A stretch of 64,000 nucleotides of DNA from Ottelia alismoides (lineage: Eukaryota; Streptophyta; Magnoliopsida; Alismatales; Hydrocharitaceae), in contig JAZKJV010009616.1 of the NCBI GenBank assembly GCA_037367405.1, positions 310,001-374,000 of the forward strand, read 5' to 3'. The position numbers were made by a program, and so were the translations under genes. Under the pieces are notes generated by a model, which did no database searches, was not told the origin of the DNA, and saw only the letters and a program-made list of their open reading frames with translations. Position 1 is the first letter of the stretch. Each line of letters opens with the position of its first letter. This document shows positions 1 through 11,424 of this stretch, piece after piece.

Positions 1-1952
1 ACAGCCATCTCTCCGGTGAGATCCGTTGGTCTCTTGGCCAACATCGCAGCCGCAACCGTGCGCTGCTCGAGCTCATCGCACGCCGGCGATTCGAGCGAAG
101 ACCGTGCTTCGAGGGCACTCCATAGCGACCGTATCATCGTAGGTAAATTTTCCCTTCATTTTATTATCTTGTCATTTTGTGCATTTTTTTAGTACATCAC
201 ATTTACCACCCATCCTCCATTTGTTTATATTAATCATTCACCACTATCATCACATTTTTTCTCACTCCACATTCATTTCATCTCCTGTTTAAAGAAAATT
301 TAAAAAAATTAAAAATATAAAACAAACAAAATTAAAACAAAAAAAGGTTTTTTTCCTTATCATTACAGCAAAAAAAAGAAAAAAAATTAAAAAAATTAAA
401 AAATCGGAAGGAGCAGCAGGCGCAAGTGCCGCCCGCCGCCCCTCCCCCCTTCTCCAGCCTGCCGGCCGAACGGCGGCAAGCCGCCTTCACGTGCGGAGGG
501 CCGCCGCCTCCGCGGCTATTCACCGCGCACCCGCCGGGAGCAGCGGCCCTCGCCGCCTCCTCCGCAGCACAGAGCTGTGCGCCACCGCCCGCTCCCTCCT
601 CCGCGACCACGCAGCTCCCACCAGCGGCGCCACCACCCGCCTCGTCCACTGCGACGCCGCGCCCCCGTCCTCTCCGTCTAAGCAACCCCAGGCCGCGCCG
701 CCCCTCCTCACGCGGCGAGCTCCCACCGGTGGCGCCGCCCCGCATTTCCCCTTCTCAAGACGCGCCTGGACGAAGAAGAAGAAGGTAAAAAAAATAATTA
801 TTATTTGTGAAAATTATACGATTTAATATTTTATATTTCTGTAATTGCAAAAAGGTCCTTGTACATAACTTGCTTTGTAATTTCAGTTTCTTTATTTGCA
901 AAGACACCCCTATGTTAGTACAGTAATTTGGACATGCATCTTACATCATTTTATGCAATGAAAAATGTTTTCATGTTGAGAAACTAATTCTCTACATTGT
1001 GGATATTTATTTGTATTTTTGTGAGTTGTTGTGAATTAATTAAAATTATCAAACTGAAAGTCTTCATATTTTACCCAATCTGGACTCTTAAAATTATACC
1101 TCACACACGGTTGCTCCAAAAAATCTACAAAAATTAGGAATGATGACTTAAAATGTGATGAACTTACTGTTCAAATTTCATCTAAAATAAAGATGTCTTG
1201 TGCCTGAAATAATTTATAGAGTGAATTTAGTTTTTGATTTTTAATTAAATCCACGTATATCCTTTTTGCGAAATTTCAAATCTCGTGGATTCTACATGAA
1301 AATATATTTTTGGGATAATTAGTACTCTGATTAATTTGATAATTGGATTTATTAGAAATTATTTACTCATTGTCACTCTGATTTTTGTAAAAAATCCATA
1401 AAAATTCATACTTTGTCAAAAAAATCCAAAAAAATTACTGTAGCTTCCTTGCATCATGTTTTCATTCCAATATTTTTTTCATATTTTTTACTTACTGTTT
1501 GTGTGAAAAATTGCGAAAATACCTATAAAAAGTGTGCATTTTTCATTGTTGCATTTTAACCCCTAAAATTCTAAAAAAAATGTGTTTTGTGTTCATCACT
1601 GGATTAGTATTCTAGAAAAAATATAATTTGGCTGAATTGGATTAGTTTAACATTAAATTTCATTTGGCTAAGTTGTGTGATTTCTTAGTACTTAATTCAC
1701 CGCATTTTGTATTTGACATTCTTTTTGCATTTAAAAAAAATCTAAAAAATACCGCATTGGATATCTAGACCTAAGTTTTTGAATTAAAACCGAAGTTGTT
1801 CCTTTGCCTCCCTGAGTTCGACCCCGGACTTGCTCGGGATAAAAATTAAGCCGAGACACTCTTCACAGAGATCTTCTCTCGGTTCTGACCGACTCGCTAA
1901 GTACACGTATTACAACGTGACCAAATTAAATATCGTATTTAGCGACTCGTCA
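1..1952 (+). mobile_element. Truncated LTR (3' part) of a large-LTR Ty3/gypsy element
   Basis: This is the downstream part of a giant LTR, cut by the window edge. Its layout matches the complete LTR at 3150-6501: a GC-rich block (about 400-785) followed by AT-rich DNA. Shared landmarks in the same order are a stretch near 990-1100 resembling 5650-5760, and a near-terminal 'gacttgctcgggataaa' phrase (about 1830) matching 'gacttgcccaagtaaa' at about 6330. It ends at 1952 in GACTCGTCA, like the GATTCGTCA end at 6501. No primer-binding site follows, so it is a 3' LTR or a solo LTR rather than a 5' LTR. ORFs across 426-826 are proline/alanine-rich low-complexity reading and are not called genes. 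Confidence 0.7.
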
Positions 1953-1956
1953 ATTA

Positions 1957-3149
1957 TGAATTGAAATCAGAGTTATTTTGAACACAGAAATATGAGCAAT
2001 CATCTATTCAGGGCACACATATGTAGAGCAAGAATATCATCTAACATTAAAAATTCACCATATTCAAAATGGTTTCAGATTAGAAAATTAAATATGCCAT
2101 GAAGTAGAGAATGAAACAAGGAACAAAACAATACTAAAATCTTTCAAAATGGACCTACGATGCTCAAGTTATGAAGAAAATAATGCAGGGGCATAAATGT
2201 AATAAAAATGCAAGAAATAAAAGGATAAATAATTACAAATAGGTCCTTGGAGGGACCTATTTACAATTAGTAGAAACTGTTGGAGCCCTTCTATAATTTT
2301 TCTATTTAGTGTGGGGTTCTTAGAAATCGGTCGAGTATAGATGTAAATTATCCAGGCGCGCACGTGAGGCACGTGTGCCTGGACTGCCTTGCAATTCTTG
2401 AAAATAACCGGGGTTTCCCTACAATTTTCCCAAGCACCTCACGTGCAAAGCACACATGGGCTAGGTTCGGTGACAAGACAAGCTTGGGGACACATGTCGT
2501 GCTCTGGTGGCTCGTCGAGAGGCTCAGTGACTCCGAACGTGTTGGTTCTGCTTAGGCTCGGTATGGACACCTGTAGACATCTGGACTATCTGATCGAAAT
2601 GATTGGATGGTAGCTGTATCATCATGCTCCTCTGCGGGCCACCAAAGAAGGCGAGGCTCCGGCAAACCTGCTGGTAGCTCCTCCGTGCTTTGTAGAATCG
2701 TCTGGAGGTCGAGGAAGCTCGTCGGAGTGCTAGCGGAGATCCTGGAGGTGTAAAGAGGCTCCGGGGATGGTCGGAGGTGAAGGTTGACGAAGCTTCATCG
2801 GAGGAGAATCGCTCGAAGGGACTCCAGTGCAAAATCCGACCAATCAAGATCCTGCAGAGTTAGTTTATAGCCGAAGCGTGCGACTGTGCAAGGTGAGTGA
2901 AGCGAGGTCTCGTGCGAGCGGAAGGAGATGGAAGACATGGTCTTTGACTTTGGCGGACTAGAGGGAAGTTGGGAAGGGGTGGTCAGGCTATGGAGAAGGA
3001 GGGTGAGCGGAGTAGTGGGCGAAGGTGCTTGTGGTAGGGCAGAGGTCATGAGGTGGTCAAGTGAGGGTGGCGGCAAGTGAGGAGGTCGGGAAAATTAAAG
3101 GAAATAAGGAAGAAACAAATAAAAGGTTACCTAGTCGGAGCCAGGCGAT
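1957..3149 (-). mobile_element. Split LTR relic, segment 1 of 3 (minus strand)
   Basis: Diverged minus-strand LTR of the same group as 16485-19580. The phrase 'aggtccttggagggaccta' near 2243 matches 'aggtccctgcggagggacc' near 17153 in the same orientation, with an AT-rich to GC-rich progression as in the intact LTRs. It contains an ACGTG hairpin around 2353-2383 (arms CCAGGC...GCACGTG and CACGTGTGCCTGG). It is interrupted at 3149 by the + strand element and is inferred to continue at 16158. The left end near 1957 is uncertain. No coding is supported. Confidence 0.5.
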
Positions 3150-4164
3150 TGATGAATCTCAGATTCATCACTCTAAAAGTCATTAGTTAAGCTCAAATCC
3201 CTAAAAATCATTGGCATTTCTTCATTTATTCTGCACAATTAGCATTCATGCATGTTTTGATAAGAATAGCATTTTATCTCTTATTTTTGCACAAAATAAG
3301 AAGCCAAAAATCCCAGCCAAAATTGACCTATAAATAGACTAACTTCCCTAATTTTTAACTAATTCATGTTAACTCCAATTGACCCAAAACTACCTCCACT
3401 ATGTACATATTACTAACAAGAATAAATGAAAAATACAAAAAATCTAACCTAAATAATTGGACCAAAAACCCAAACCCTAGTTCTAGGATTTCCAGACTAA
3501 AACCCTTATATCTTCCTCATCCACTATCCGTGTTGATCCTACTCACTTTTGAACTAATGTACATTCAATTACCTTCAAAATAAGACCAAGTTCAAGTGAA
3601 TCGGAGTTCATATATGAAAGTTGAGTTTTGGGCCTCTTTTGTACATTTTGTATTTTAGCGGTTTTTGACCTAGTATTTTCTAACCCATTTTATTTTATCT
3701 CTTTCTCATTTGTCTTCTTTGATGAAAGTTTTATTAAAATGCACAAAAACCAAATACAAACTGATCTTGAAATCAAAGAAACTAACTGAGTCTGAGTCTT
3801 CACTAATTGTTTGTACAAAAGTTGTCTTTTCGTCTTTTATTTTATTTCTTCTTTTTCTTACTTAATAAAAATAAAAAATAGATTAATGTGTAAATATTTT
3901 CTTTGATTTTATTATATTTTTGCCGAATTTTTATCTGGTTTAAAAATGATAAAAAATATAAAATCAAAAAATCAAAGTGTTCTATGTACATAGAGTACCC
4001 CAAAAATATCATTATGTGCAAATGATCGATTTTGGTTTTGGTCCCTTCATTAAAGTTGTAGATCTCATCAAGACAAGCAACTTTCGTGAAGAAACTTTTT
4101 CGATCCGAGGTCATACTTTTTTTAAGTATTTATCTTTCCATTTATTTTAGTATTTTTGTGGGGC

Positions 4165-4199
4165 TGACACGTGGCAGCTCCTGGAGCCGCCACGTGTCA
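4165..4199. promoter_or_regulatory. G-box inverted repeat in LTR U3
   Basis: TGACACGTGGC and GCCACGTGTCA form 11 bp inverted arms around AGCTCC/GGAGC, about 460 bp upstream of the LTR TATA box. CACGTG is the core bound by plant bZIP and bHLH factors (G-box/ABRE). The 3' LTR copy at 13819-13853 has lost both cores (CATGTG and CAAATG). Binding is inferred from the motif only. Confidence 0.55.
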
Positions 4200-4662
4200 C
4201 CCATTTTTGGATTTATTTTTTTCGTATTTATAAAATAATATTAATAATAATTAAAAGGTCGCACGTGCGGAGCATGTGCCTCCCGCGCGCGTTCCTTGCA
4301 CGTGCTTTGCCAATACCTCTCTTGCTGCCTCATGGAGGCAGCTGGGCCGTCCAATCTCGGCCGATCAGACGGCCCCAGCATCGTCTCCCTCCTCCCCACC
4401 TTTCCCAATTCGCAGCTTTGCCTCCTCCCCGGGATTTCCTCCCGTGAATCCCTCGTTGGCCCTCCTCCGATCTCCATCAAATCCCCTAAATCTCGTCGGC
4501 CGCCACCGCTAATCCTATGTGATCCCCCCCCCCCCCCCCGAATCCTCGTCGAATCCCTTCGCTTCCTCATCACCAGATCTTCCCCCCATTGTCGTCGTGA
4601 CCAAATCAAATCACGGCTCCTCTATGATCTCCTACCATCTCCGGTGATCCTCCCTTTGACCC

Positions 4663-4669
4663 TATAAAT
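4663..4669 (+). promoter_or_regulatory. Probable LTR TATA box
   Basis: CCTATAAATCGACC sits at the end of a C-rich block and just before a C-rich leader; the same sequence is conserved in the 3' LTR at 14308. Position inside the LTR fits the U3/R boundary. No transcript evidence is available. Confidence 0.5.
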
Positions 4670-5460
4670 CGACCACCGCCCCCCCCCCCCCCCGACCACT
4701 CATCCACCGATCTGCTCTCTAATTTGATCGCCGGGGTGACAGCCCGGTCTCCTTCACCTCCAACGAGATCCGAGGTTCGGTGCAGACACGACGCTCCACC
4801 AGTACTGCTCTGCTCCGGCCTGCCGTTGAGCAGCGTTCTTCATCAACTCCGCCTTCCACCACGCATATGCCTGCTCTTCTCCGACAACCTTCCACCGTCT
4901 ACTCCTCCGCTGGTCATCTCCAGGAACCACTACCGGCGGCCTCTTCATCGATAAAGCTTTGCTGCTTCACCGGTGCCTACGACATCGACGTTCCATCTAC
5001 AATTGCGTTCACCATCTACGTCCAGAGCTTCGTAGCTCACGCCACTCTTCATTAGCAACCCTTCGTCACTAGCGGCTACCATTAACGCTTCTCCGTTGAT
5101 CTCCACCTCCACAATCACCATCGACGCTCATCAGCAGTCGACTCCCGCCAGGAGACTCGCCATCCTCCGCCTTTGTCTTCGACATCAGAGCTACGCACCC
5201 ACCAACGTCCACATCTTCATCAACCTCCATACACTGCCAGGAGAAACTCGCCAGTCCTCCGCAGTCAGCCAAGCCGTCGGTGGCCGGCCCGAGACCCTCC
5301 CCATGTGAGGCGCACATGAGGAGAGGGGACATTTGCATTAGAGCCCCTGGGACGTCTACTATTTTCATTTCTACCCCAGGGTCACGTGCTCCGCACGTTA
5401 CCGCTGGGAACAATTGTAGAAGACCACCGGCATTTCATCTAATTACGAAAAAGTCCTCCA

Positions 5461-5496
5461 ACCAGAGGTCACGTGCTACGCACGTGACCCTCTGGT
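5461..5496. promoter_or_regulatory. ACGTG hairpin in LTR
   Basis: ACCAGAGGTCACGTGC, a TAC loop and GCACGTGACCCTCTGGT form an almost perfect stem of about 16 bp with one bulged base. A weaker relative lies at about 5389-5411. It lies downstream of the inferred transcription start, so it could act as RNA structure as well as DNA sites. Confidence 0.45.
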
Positions 5497-6503
5497 ATTT
5501 TTGCAGAGGCCCCCCACTTATCGGTATTTACTTCCCTTCTACTGCATCTTCATTTTATTTTTATTACTGCAGAAATAACCATGTATTCCCTTTTTATTTC
5601 GAACTGCTACATTGCATTATTTTATTTATCAAAAATAAACATTTTGTTCTACAACTAATTCTCTACATCTTAGCATATGTTGGATATTTTTGTAATCAGT
5701 GGTTAATTAATAAGTAATTATTTTGTGAAAAATTGCATACTTTGCCCATTTTGAGTTCTGAAATTTATAATTGATTAACCGTTGCCATAAAAATTGTGGA
5801 AAATCATGTATTATAGAATTAATTGTGTTTAACATTGTCTCGAAAGAATTGCATTTGCATGTATGGTTTGCCTTGTAAAAATCATTTTGCATATTTTTAT
5901 CTTTAATTTTTAATAGATATTATATCTGATATTTTTAAGGTCTAGGATTTTTCAAGATCCGTCACCAAGTGATGGATCTTGAATAATTTTATCCCTTAAA
6001 AATAATTAGGTTTAATATTTATTATCATTAATTATTTAAATTCACTTTATTTTCATTCAAAAATTCATAAAAAATTTAACCTTGCATCTCAAAATTTCAA
6101 AAAAATTGCAGTGCATTCATTTCATCGTATATGTCATTTTGGCTAAGTTTCATATTTTCCAGACATCCTTTGATTGATCTTTGCATTTTAGTCCCTAAAA
6201 TAGGCCAAATTTACACTTTACAACTCTTATTGCATTAAAAATTACAAAAAAGGCCGCCTCGAAAACCGCGTACGAATTTTGATAAACAAAATTCTAGGTT
6301 GTTCATTTGTCTCCTTGTTTTCGACCTTGGGACTTGCCCAAGTAAAATAAATATAAAACTGCATCAATTAAAATTGACTAAATTTTGTGTGGTTATTTCT
6401 TGACCAATTCTGATTGCCCGCCTACAATGCAACGAAGCATTGATTTTAAGCGAACGATAATCCATCGTGACATTTTAACACAGGCTTTCTCGGATTCGTC
6501 AGA

Positions 6504-6521
6504 TGGTGTCGTTGTCGGAGA
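6504..6521 (+). other. Primer-binding site, tRNA-Asp type, decayed
   Basis: TGGTGTCGTTGTCGGAGA lies 2 bases after the 5' LTR. It aligns without gaps to the tRNA-Asp-type site TGGCGCCGTTGCCGGGGA used by Athila-like elements. All four differences are transitions (three C to T, one G to A), the pattern left by deamination of methylated cytosine. Confidence 0.75.
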
Positions 6522-7995
6522 GGCAAACGTCTTAGTTTTTATTCTGAAATTTTTTGTTCGGTTTTTCGCATTTGTGTAGTCTGAACCCTGAATTTTTCAC
6601 TGTAAATTCCATTTTTCTTCCTGCATTTATTTTTATTTTAATTTAAGCATTTATTTTCTTATTTCATTTTTTATTTATTTTTGAGTCACACTCTTACACC
6701 CTCTCTCTTATTTTTCTTGCAAGGTAACATGCATACGTGGAGCGATTTTTAGAAACCGAAGCATCTTCACCAACTTCCGAAAAGCCGCAATTAATTTAGG
6801 ATGGAGTCGAGTCATGAGAGAGCGTAGAGTCTAGAATTTATTTTCTGCAATTTTTAATTAATTTCTCATTTATAGCGGTGTCTGTTTGGACTCTCATGTG
6901 TGTAACAAGACCTCAAAATTTTTCTATGGTGTGTCATAGCATGTTTCACTCTTCGATGAGGGTGGGGCCCGACTTGAGTGGTGCTTAGGATAGACTGCAC
7001 ATACGGCTCTTAGAGCATTTAAATTTTTGATTGTACTCGTAGAACCTAGGGCTACACTTCACTTTAATTGAGGCACACAGTAGATCATTCAATTTAGTCA
7101 AATTCAACTCAATTCTTCCCTGCTAATAGAACTTTCTGCTAGGTGCGGTTTTTCATCAGCTTGCATTCATATAAAATAAATTATCAATTCTTGTATTGCA
7201 TCCCACATGAAGATTTCGAGGAATCATTGTAAGTCTTCAATCTTCATCATTGTTTCATGTGCATCGACTTTTCCCGAATTTCTCCCTCTATTTTGTCACA
7301 TAATATTAAAGGAAATTGGGACTGCACGGTAGACGTGTATTTGTGCTCACTTAAATTTTCAGTGATTGCCTAATTAAAATTGTGACTGTTAAATATAGCC
7401 GACTAAATTATCCCATAAAATAAAGATTTTGCGGGAGATCAACCCCGACCTTGGATGCATTTACTTTTCTGAGTGGGCGAGAGACGACATTTAAGGTTAG
7501 AGCCCAACTCCAAAATTTTCGTTCAGACTACTGATTCTAAAAATGATTAGTTACTTCTCATTGAGGATCTACGGGTAGCCGGTAAATGGTCCGGATTTCC
7601 TTAGCAGAGTGGGTGGTTTAAAGGACACTACGTAAGCCTCCGTCCTTAAGTAAACGGGTAGTCGTTTTACGGTCCGTACTTACACCTATACTGATTGAAA
7701 GTAGGCGCAACTAGTCGTAGGAATTCAGAACAGTCTTTAAGAAAATCTTCGGCACCTAACAGCTCGCTAAATTATTTTCCAAGATTGTTTTATCATCAAA
7801 TTAAAATTGAAAAGATAATACCCGAACTCTTGCGGCTTCATTGTGTGAGTTGGTGAACCTGGGGTTTGATTTGTGTTTGATTTGTGTGCGTGAGCCGATT
7901 TCAAAGATCAAAAGCCGCACACTTGTGCCATCAATCTCCTTGATAAAAATTTCTTTTGAATATCATGTACACTTGAACATCGTTGATCAAGATCC
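6522..7995 (+). other. Long non-coding leader of the + strand element
   Basis: About 1.5 kb between the primer site and the first recognisable ORF, with stops in all frames. Two similar phrases, ACGGGTAGCCGGTAAATGGT (about 7570) and ACGGGTAGTCGTTTTACGGT (about 7658), suggest a local duplication. Packaging or dimerisation signals usually lie here in LTR elements, but none can be identified by eye. Confidence 0.5.
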
Positions 7996-9779
7996 ATGAT
8001 GACAATCGATAAACCTCCTTCGAAAATTATGCAACTTTTGTCCAAGTACCCTCCAGATCCATATCATGAAAATGAATTCGTCTAGATCAGATCCAAATCG
8101 TCATTCATTTCAGCTCTTTCAAAAATAACGGAACATTTATCCAAGAATCCATCAAAGCTACATTATGAAAATGAATTTGTCTCGGTCAGTTCCAAATCTA
8201 CTAAACCACCCTCTTTCAATAATCTTCCAACATTTGAGGAAGATCCTTACTCTCAGATGAATTCGGTCACCTCATTGAATTCAAAGCCATTCTATTCAAA
8301 TCCTTCTACCACACATGACCACTTACCATCCTGGACTGAACCGTCTTATTCTCGATTTCTCGCTGAAACTAATGAACCATTTCAAGATCAAATCACTTTT
8401 GAGTCTCATGTCTGGCCTAGACACCAAATCCGATCACACCTGATGGAGAGGCTCTCACTTAATGATCATTAGTGTTGTATTGACCGTGACGATCAAATCC
8501 CTATTGACCAACTCGAATACCACTCCTTTGATGAGCCTATACATACAAAGGACCAAATGGATGATATCGATACATATGCACCCCTGTATGACTCCATTGT
8601 TCGGGGATACAATCAATCATGACCATAGAAGTAGACTCTACTCGAACCAGCATCGCATGCCTAAGTCACGGCATGCTGAGTATGAGACCTTCATATTCCC
8701 GCAAAATCCTTCCACTGAGCAGACTCCTTCCATAATTTTTGAGGAGAAATTTTCAGAAAATAACGATCACAAATTGGATATTCCAAAAGACTATTCTCCC
8801 AGCTCATACAGGAAAATGGAAGATGAAAATACCGAATCTTAAAAACAAGAACATACACCACCTGCTCCCAATATTGATCATGAACAGATTTTTGAGGATG
8901 ATAATTCGAGGATAAATAAGAAATTTGAATTAATGGAGGAAAAATTCAGAAATTTTACTGACTGACTGAGTTTATTTTATGGGAGCTCAGATATAAAAAT
9001 GAATGAGGAAAAGATTGGATCTCATGTTGAAAATTCTGAGGATATTCAGAAACCTAGAGGATATGTTCACCCTAGGGACGACTTTGACAGCAACACTTCT
9101 GCATATTACTCCCCTAGGGATGACTATGCCTCTGACTCTTACTCGGAACATCAAAGCCCCTGCTCATCTACGGAAAACATCACATCATCACACCACACAG
9201 AAAATACAAAAAAATGGTATATTCAAAAACACCCAAAAAATCAAAAATCCAGAAAAATTCATAAAAATTGAGACTGAAGAAGATCTGAAGAATTTAGATC
9301 CTACTTTACGGGAAGCACTGGAGAAAGGATTGATTTTTGAACTTCCCTTTGTACATGCCATTGAACACATCCCCGACCTGAAAGGGTTTGTAATGGATAA
9401 ATTAATGATGAAAAAGTCAGGCAGGATAAGAATTAAGACTGAAAGACATATCTTGTCAATGGCCTCCACCTTGGTGTTGAGGAGAAAAAACAAGAGCCGC
9501 ATAGTGAAGCGGTTGCCCAGATTTGACAGTGGAATCAAAGACATAATTTTGACCCATGCTCGAATTGATGACGACTCACCAATTAGTATCCTCCCAACCT
9601 CTGTATTTCACGAACTCAAACTCGGACCTATCAGGAAGATACGAGAGATCGTTCAATTGATTGATCGTTCGATAAAGCGGCCGAGAGGAACCATTTTGGT
9701 CATCCTTACATTCCAAGGTGCTCCGCTCAAAGTGGACTTCACGATCATTGATATTGAGCATCAAGGAGAATTCACCTAG
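7996..9779 (+). pseudogene. Broken ORF ending in a degenerate retropepsin (aspartic protease) domain
   Basis: The reading starts at ATG 7996 and passes through three frames (about 7996-8650, 8650-9240, 9240-9779) with several stops, so it is a pseudogene. The first part contains an internal repeat around the phrase HENEFV / YENEFV; the middle is rich in Asp, Ser and Tyr (repeat PRDDFDSN / PRDDYASD). The last 180 codons are recognisable as the Athila/Tat protease region: ISILPTSVFHELKLGP and IDRSIKRPRGTI match the intact domain of the minus-strand element at 25120-25440 (INLIPASLLEKLELGP, ADRSVKRPKGIL). The catalytic triplet (D-S/T-G in the family) reads DDDS here, so it is probably inactive. 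I see no capsid or zinc-knuckle motif, so the upstream part cannot be confirmed as gag. Confidence 0.6.
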
Positions 9780-9862
9780 TCTCCAATTATTCTCGTAAAG
9801 CCATCTTAGCATTGGCTAAGGCAATTATTAAGTGTGAGACTCGGTAAATCAATTTTATAGCA

Positions 9863-11014
9863 TTGGGAGCACTTCGATCTCACCCAGTCTTTGAGGAACC
9901 ACGATTTTCTGAGGTAACCCATGAAGTCCTCGACAACCGTAACCACCAAGCGCTAGAAGAGCCCTACCCCGTTGCTACATCTGAGGTAGCAGTTGTTGAT
10001 GAGGCTATTGGTTTAGAAACACTCCCTCCTGCTCTATTCCCAGCTGCTCTCACCATGGAAAATCAAATATATGACTCATACGATCCTAAGACTTATGCAT
10101 GGTTGCACCCTGAGTCAACATATTCTGACTACCTCGATCAAATCAATTCGACACAAGAATGCTCCAACATTAAATCAATTGAGAACGAACATGCAGAGAC
10201 TCTCCCCACTTTTTCAATCCCTGCGGATATCGCAATAGAAAAGTCTTTCTTATATGATCCTGAGACCTATGCATGGTCGCACCCTGGGTCAACCTACTCT
10301 GAATACCATGACCAAATCATTCCAACTCATGAGTGCACCAACACTAAGAAGACTAAGAACAAACACATAGGACAAACACCAACCAAGGAGAAAATTTTTA
10401 ATGGTTATTCATCTGGAGACTCAAGTGGATCAACAACTTCACGAAATAAAATGACTACTCCTTCATCGAAAAAGAAAGTCATCTTTGACCTTCCGGAAGA
10501 GGAATCATCTAATGATCCCTCATCCGGTCTAGAAAAGGTAATCTACATGAGCGAGGTTTGTTCGACAGTCTTAAAACCCTACCTTTGCAAGGATGCAAAC
10601 TTCAATTCATGTTGGACAACTCCCGTTCCGCACTATTATTCATCCAAAGCCGATGCTCCCGCTCTCATCAAATACATTGGAATTATTTCTTATGAGCTGA
10701 CTGAGACTAGTGCTTCAGAGTATTCATCCAAGGACAAATCGCTTGATCCCAAGAAGGAACGAATTCTGAGAAAACAACTGAAGAAACAGAAAGACAAGAA
10801 TATCTGGAATGTGTCCACTTTCAAATACTATTCCTCTGAGGATAACTCTAATGATGGTTACCTTTCATCTGACTCATACGCTTCATCTACTATCCAACAA
10901 GATTTCTCCAAGGATAACACTGATAATAGTTGGGAATCATATGCTTCATCTCCTTCTCATCATTACGATCTCCCACCACAGGCTCACAAGAAGATCAATC
11001 GAAAACTGCCTTAA
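9863..11014 (+). CDS. Unknown acidic, Ser/Tyr-rich ORF (383 codons) inside the + strand element
   Basis: The only long uninterrupted reading frame in this element, which is notable next to its broken neighbour. It begins 83 bases after the protease frame stops and takes the place where RT would lie in an intact element. It contains a duplicated unit: YDPKTYAWLHPESTYSDYLD (about residues 73-92) and YDPETYAWSHPGSTYSEYHD (about 131-150). Later parts are Ser/Asp-rich low complexity with recurring YYSSEDNS- and SDSYASS-like phrases, and a basic stretch near residue 305 (KKQKDKN). I recognise no enzyme domain, signal peptide or membrane segment. It could be a lineage-specific gag-pol linker region or chance survival of a low-complexity frame. 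Confidence 0.45.
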   Translation: MGALRSHPVFEEPRFSEVTHEVLDNRNHQALEEPYPVATSEVAVVDEAIGLETLPPALFPAALTMENQIYDSYDPKTYAWLHPESTYSDYLDQINSTQECSNIKSIENEHAETLPTFSIPADIAIEKSFLYDPETYAWSHPGSTYSEYHDQIIPTHECTNTKKTKNKHIGQTPTKEKIFNGYSSGDSSGSTTSRNKMTTPSSKKKVIFDLPEEESSNDPSSGLEKVIYMSEVCSTVLKPYLCKDANFNSCWTTPVPHYYSSKADAPALIKYIGIISYELTETSASEYSSKDKSLDPKKERILRKQLKKQKDKNIWNVSTFKYYSSEDNSNDGYLSSDSYASSTIQQDFSKDNTDNSWESYASSPSHHYDLPPQAHKKINRKLP

Positions 11015-11074
11015 TCATCGGCTATCCACCCTCCCTCCCGACCACATCGGTCTCCTTGTGAATCTTCTTCCTCT

Positions 11075-11424
11075 ACCTAGGCCAAGGCCTAAGTATACGG
11101 GGGGATCGATGCCATATGTGCATATCATTCTCCCCATCTCATGATCGCCTCATTTCCACCCTTCTTCCTTGCTTAGGCTGACCAGAGCCTAAGCATAGGG
11201 GGGAACCAATGCTCATTTGTATATACTTTCTTCATACAAATATCCCGACCACCTCATTTTCGCTCTTCTTCTATACTTAGACTGTTCATAGCCTATGTAT
11301 AGGGGATGGACCGATGTATCTTGTTCCTTTTCTTTTTCTTTCACTCTCTTACGCTTAGCCCAAGCTATGTCTTCTGTATGCTTCTTGTGCTCTGAGGACA
11401 CAATACACGCTAAGTATAGGGGGG
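11075..11424 (+). repeat. Array of four hairpin + polypurine-like motifs
   Basis: Four copies of a unit made of an inverted repeat followed by a G run, spaced about 75-100 bases: 11075-11104, 11171-11203 (stem GCTTAGGCT / AGCCTAAGC, then ATAGGGGGG), 11271-11305 and 11351-11424 (wider stem, ending GCTAAGTATAGGGGGG). The units are alike in the tract but differ in stem sequence while staying self-complementary. The same arrangement exists in the minus-strand element (21174-21589). They resemble the true polypurine tract at 12771-12783. Confidence 0.7.

Larger units (their letters stand above)
3150..6501 (+). repeat. 5' LTR of the + strand element
   Basis: Starts TGATGAATCTCAGATTCATC and ends CGGATTCGTCA. 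From left to right it holds an AT-rich U3 portion, a G-box palindrome (4165-4199), a C-rich promoter-like block with a TATA box at 4663, a transcribed-looking GC-rich block to about 5300, several ACGTG hairpins (5380-5500) and a long AT-rich tail. Two long C runs lie at 4524-4539 and 4679-4693. The many short ORFs here are not conserved in frame with the 3' LTR copy and are treated as non-coding. Confidence 0.9.

Noticed and set aside
332..826. Overlapping ORFs of up to 137 codons on both strands in the GC-rich block
   Set aside because: Pro/Ala/Gly-rich low-complexity readings in several frames at once, inside an LTR-like sequence, with no domain.
4241..5413. ORFs in the C-rich core of the 5' LTR, with partners at 13825-15071 in the 3' LTR
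   Set aside because: They recur because the LTR is repeated; the frames are not kept between copies, lengths differ, and composition explains the openness.
9188..9812. Minus-strand ORFs of 118 and 78 codons
   Set aside because: Antisense shadows of the protease relic on the + strand.
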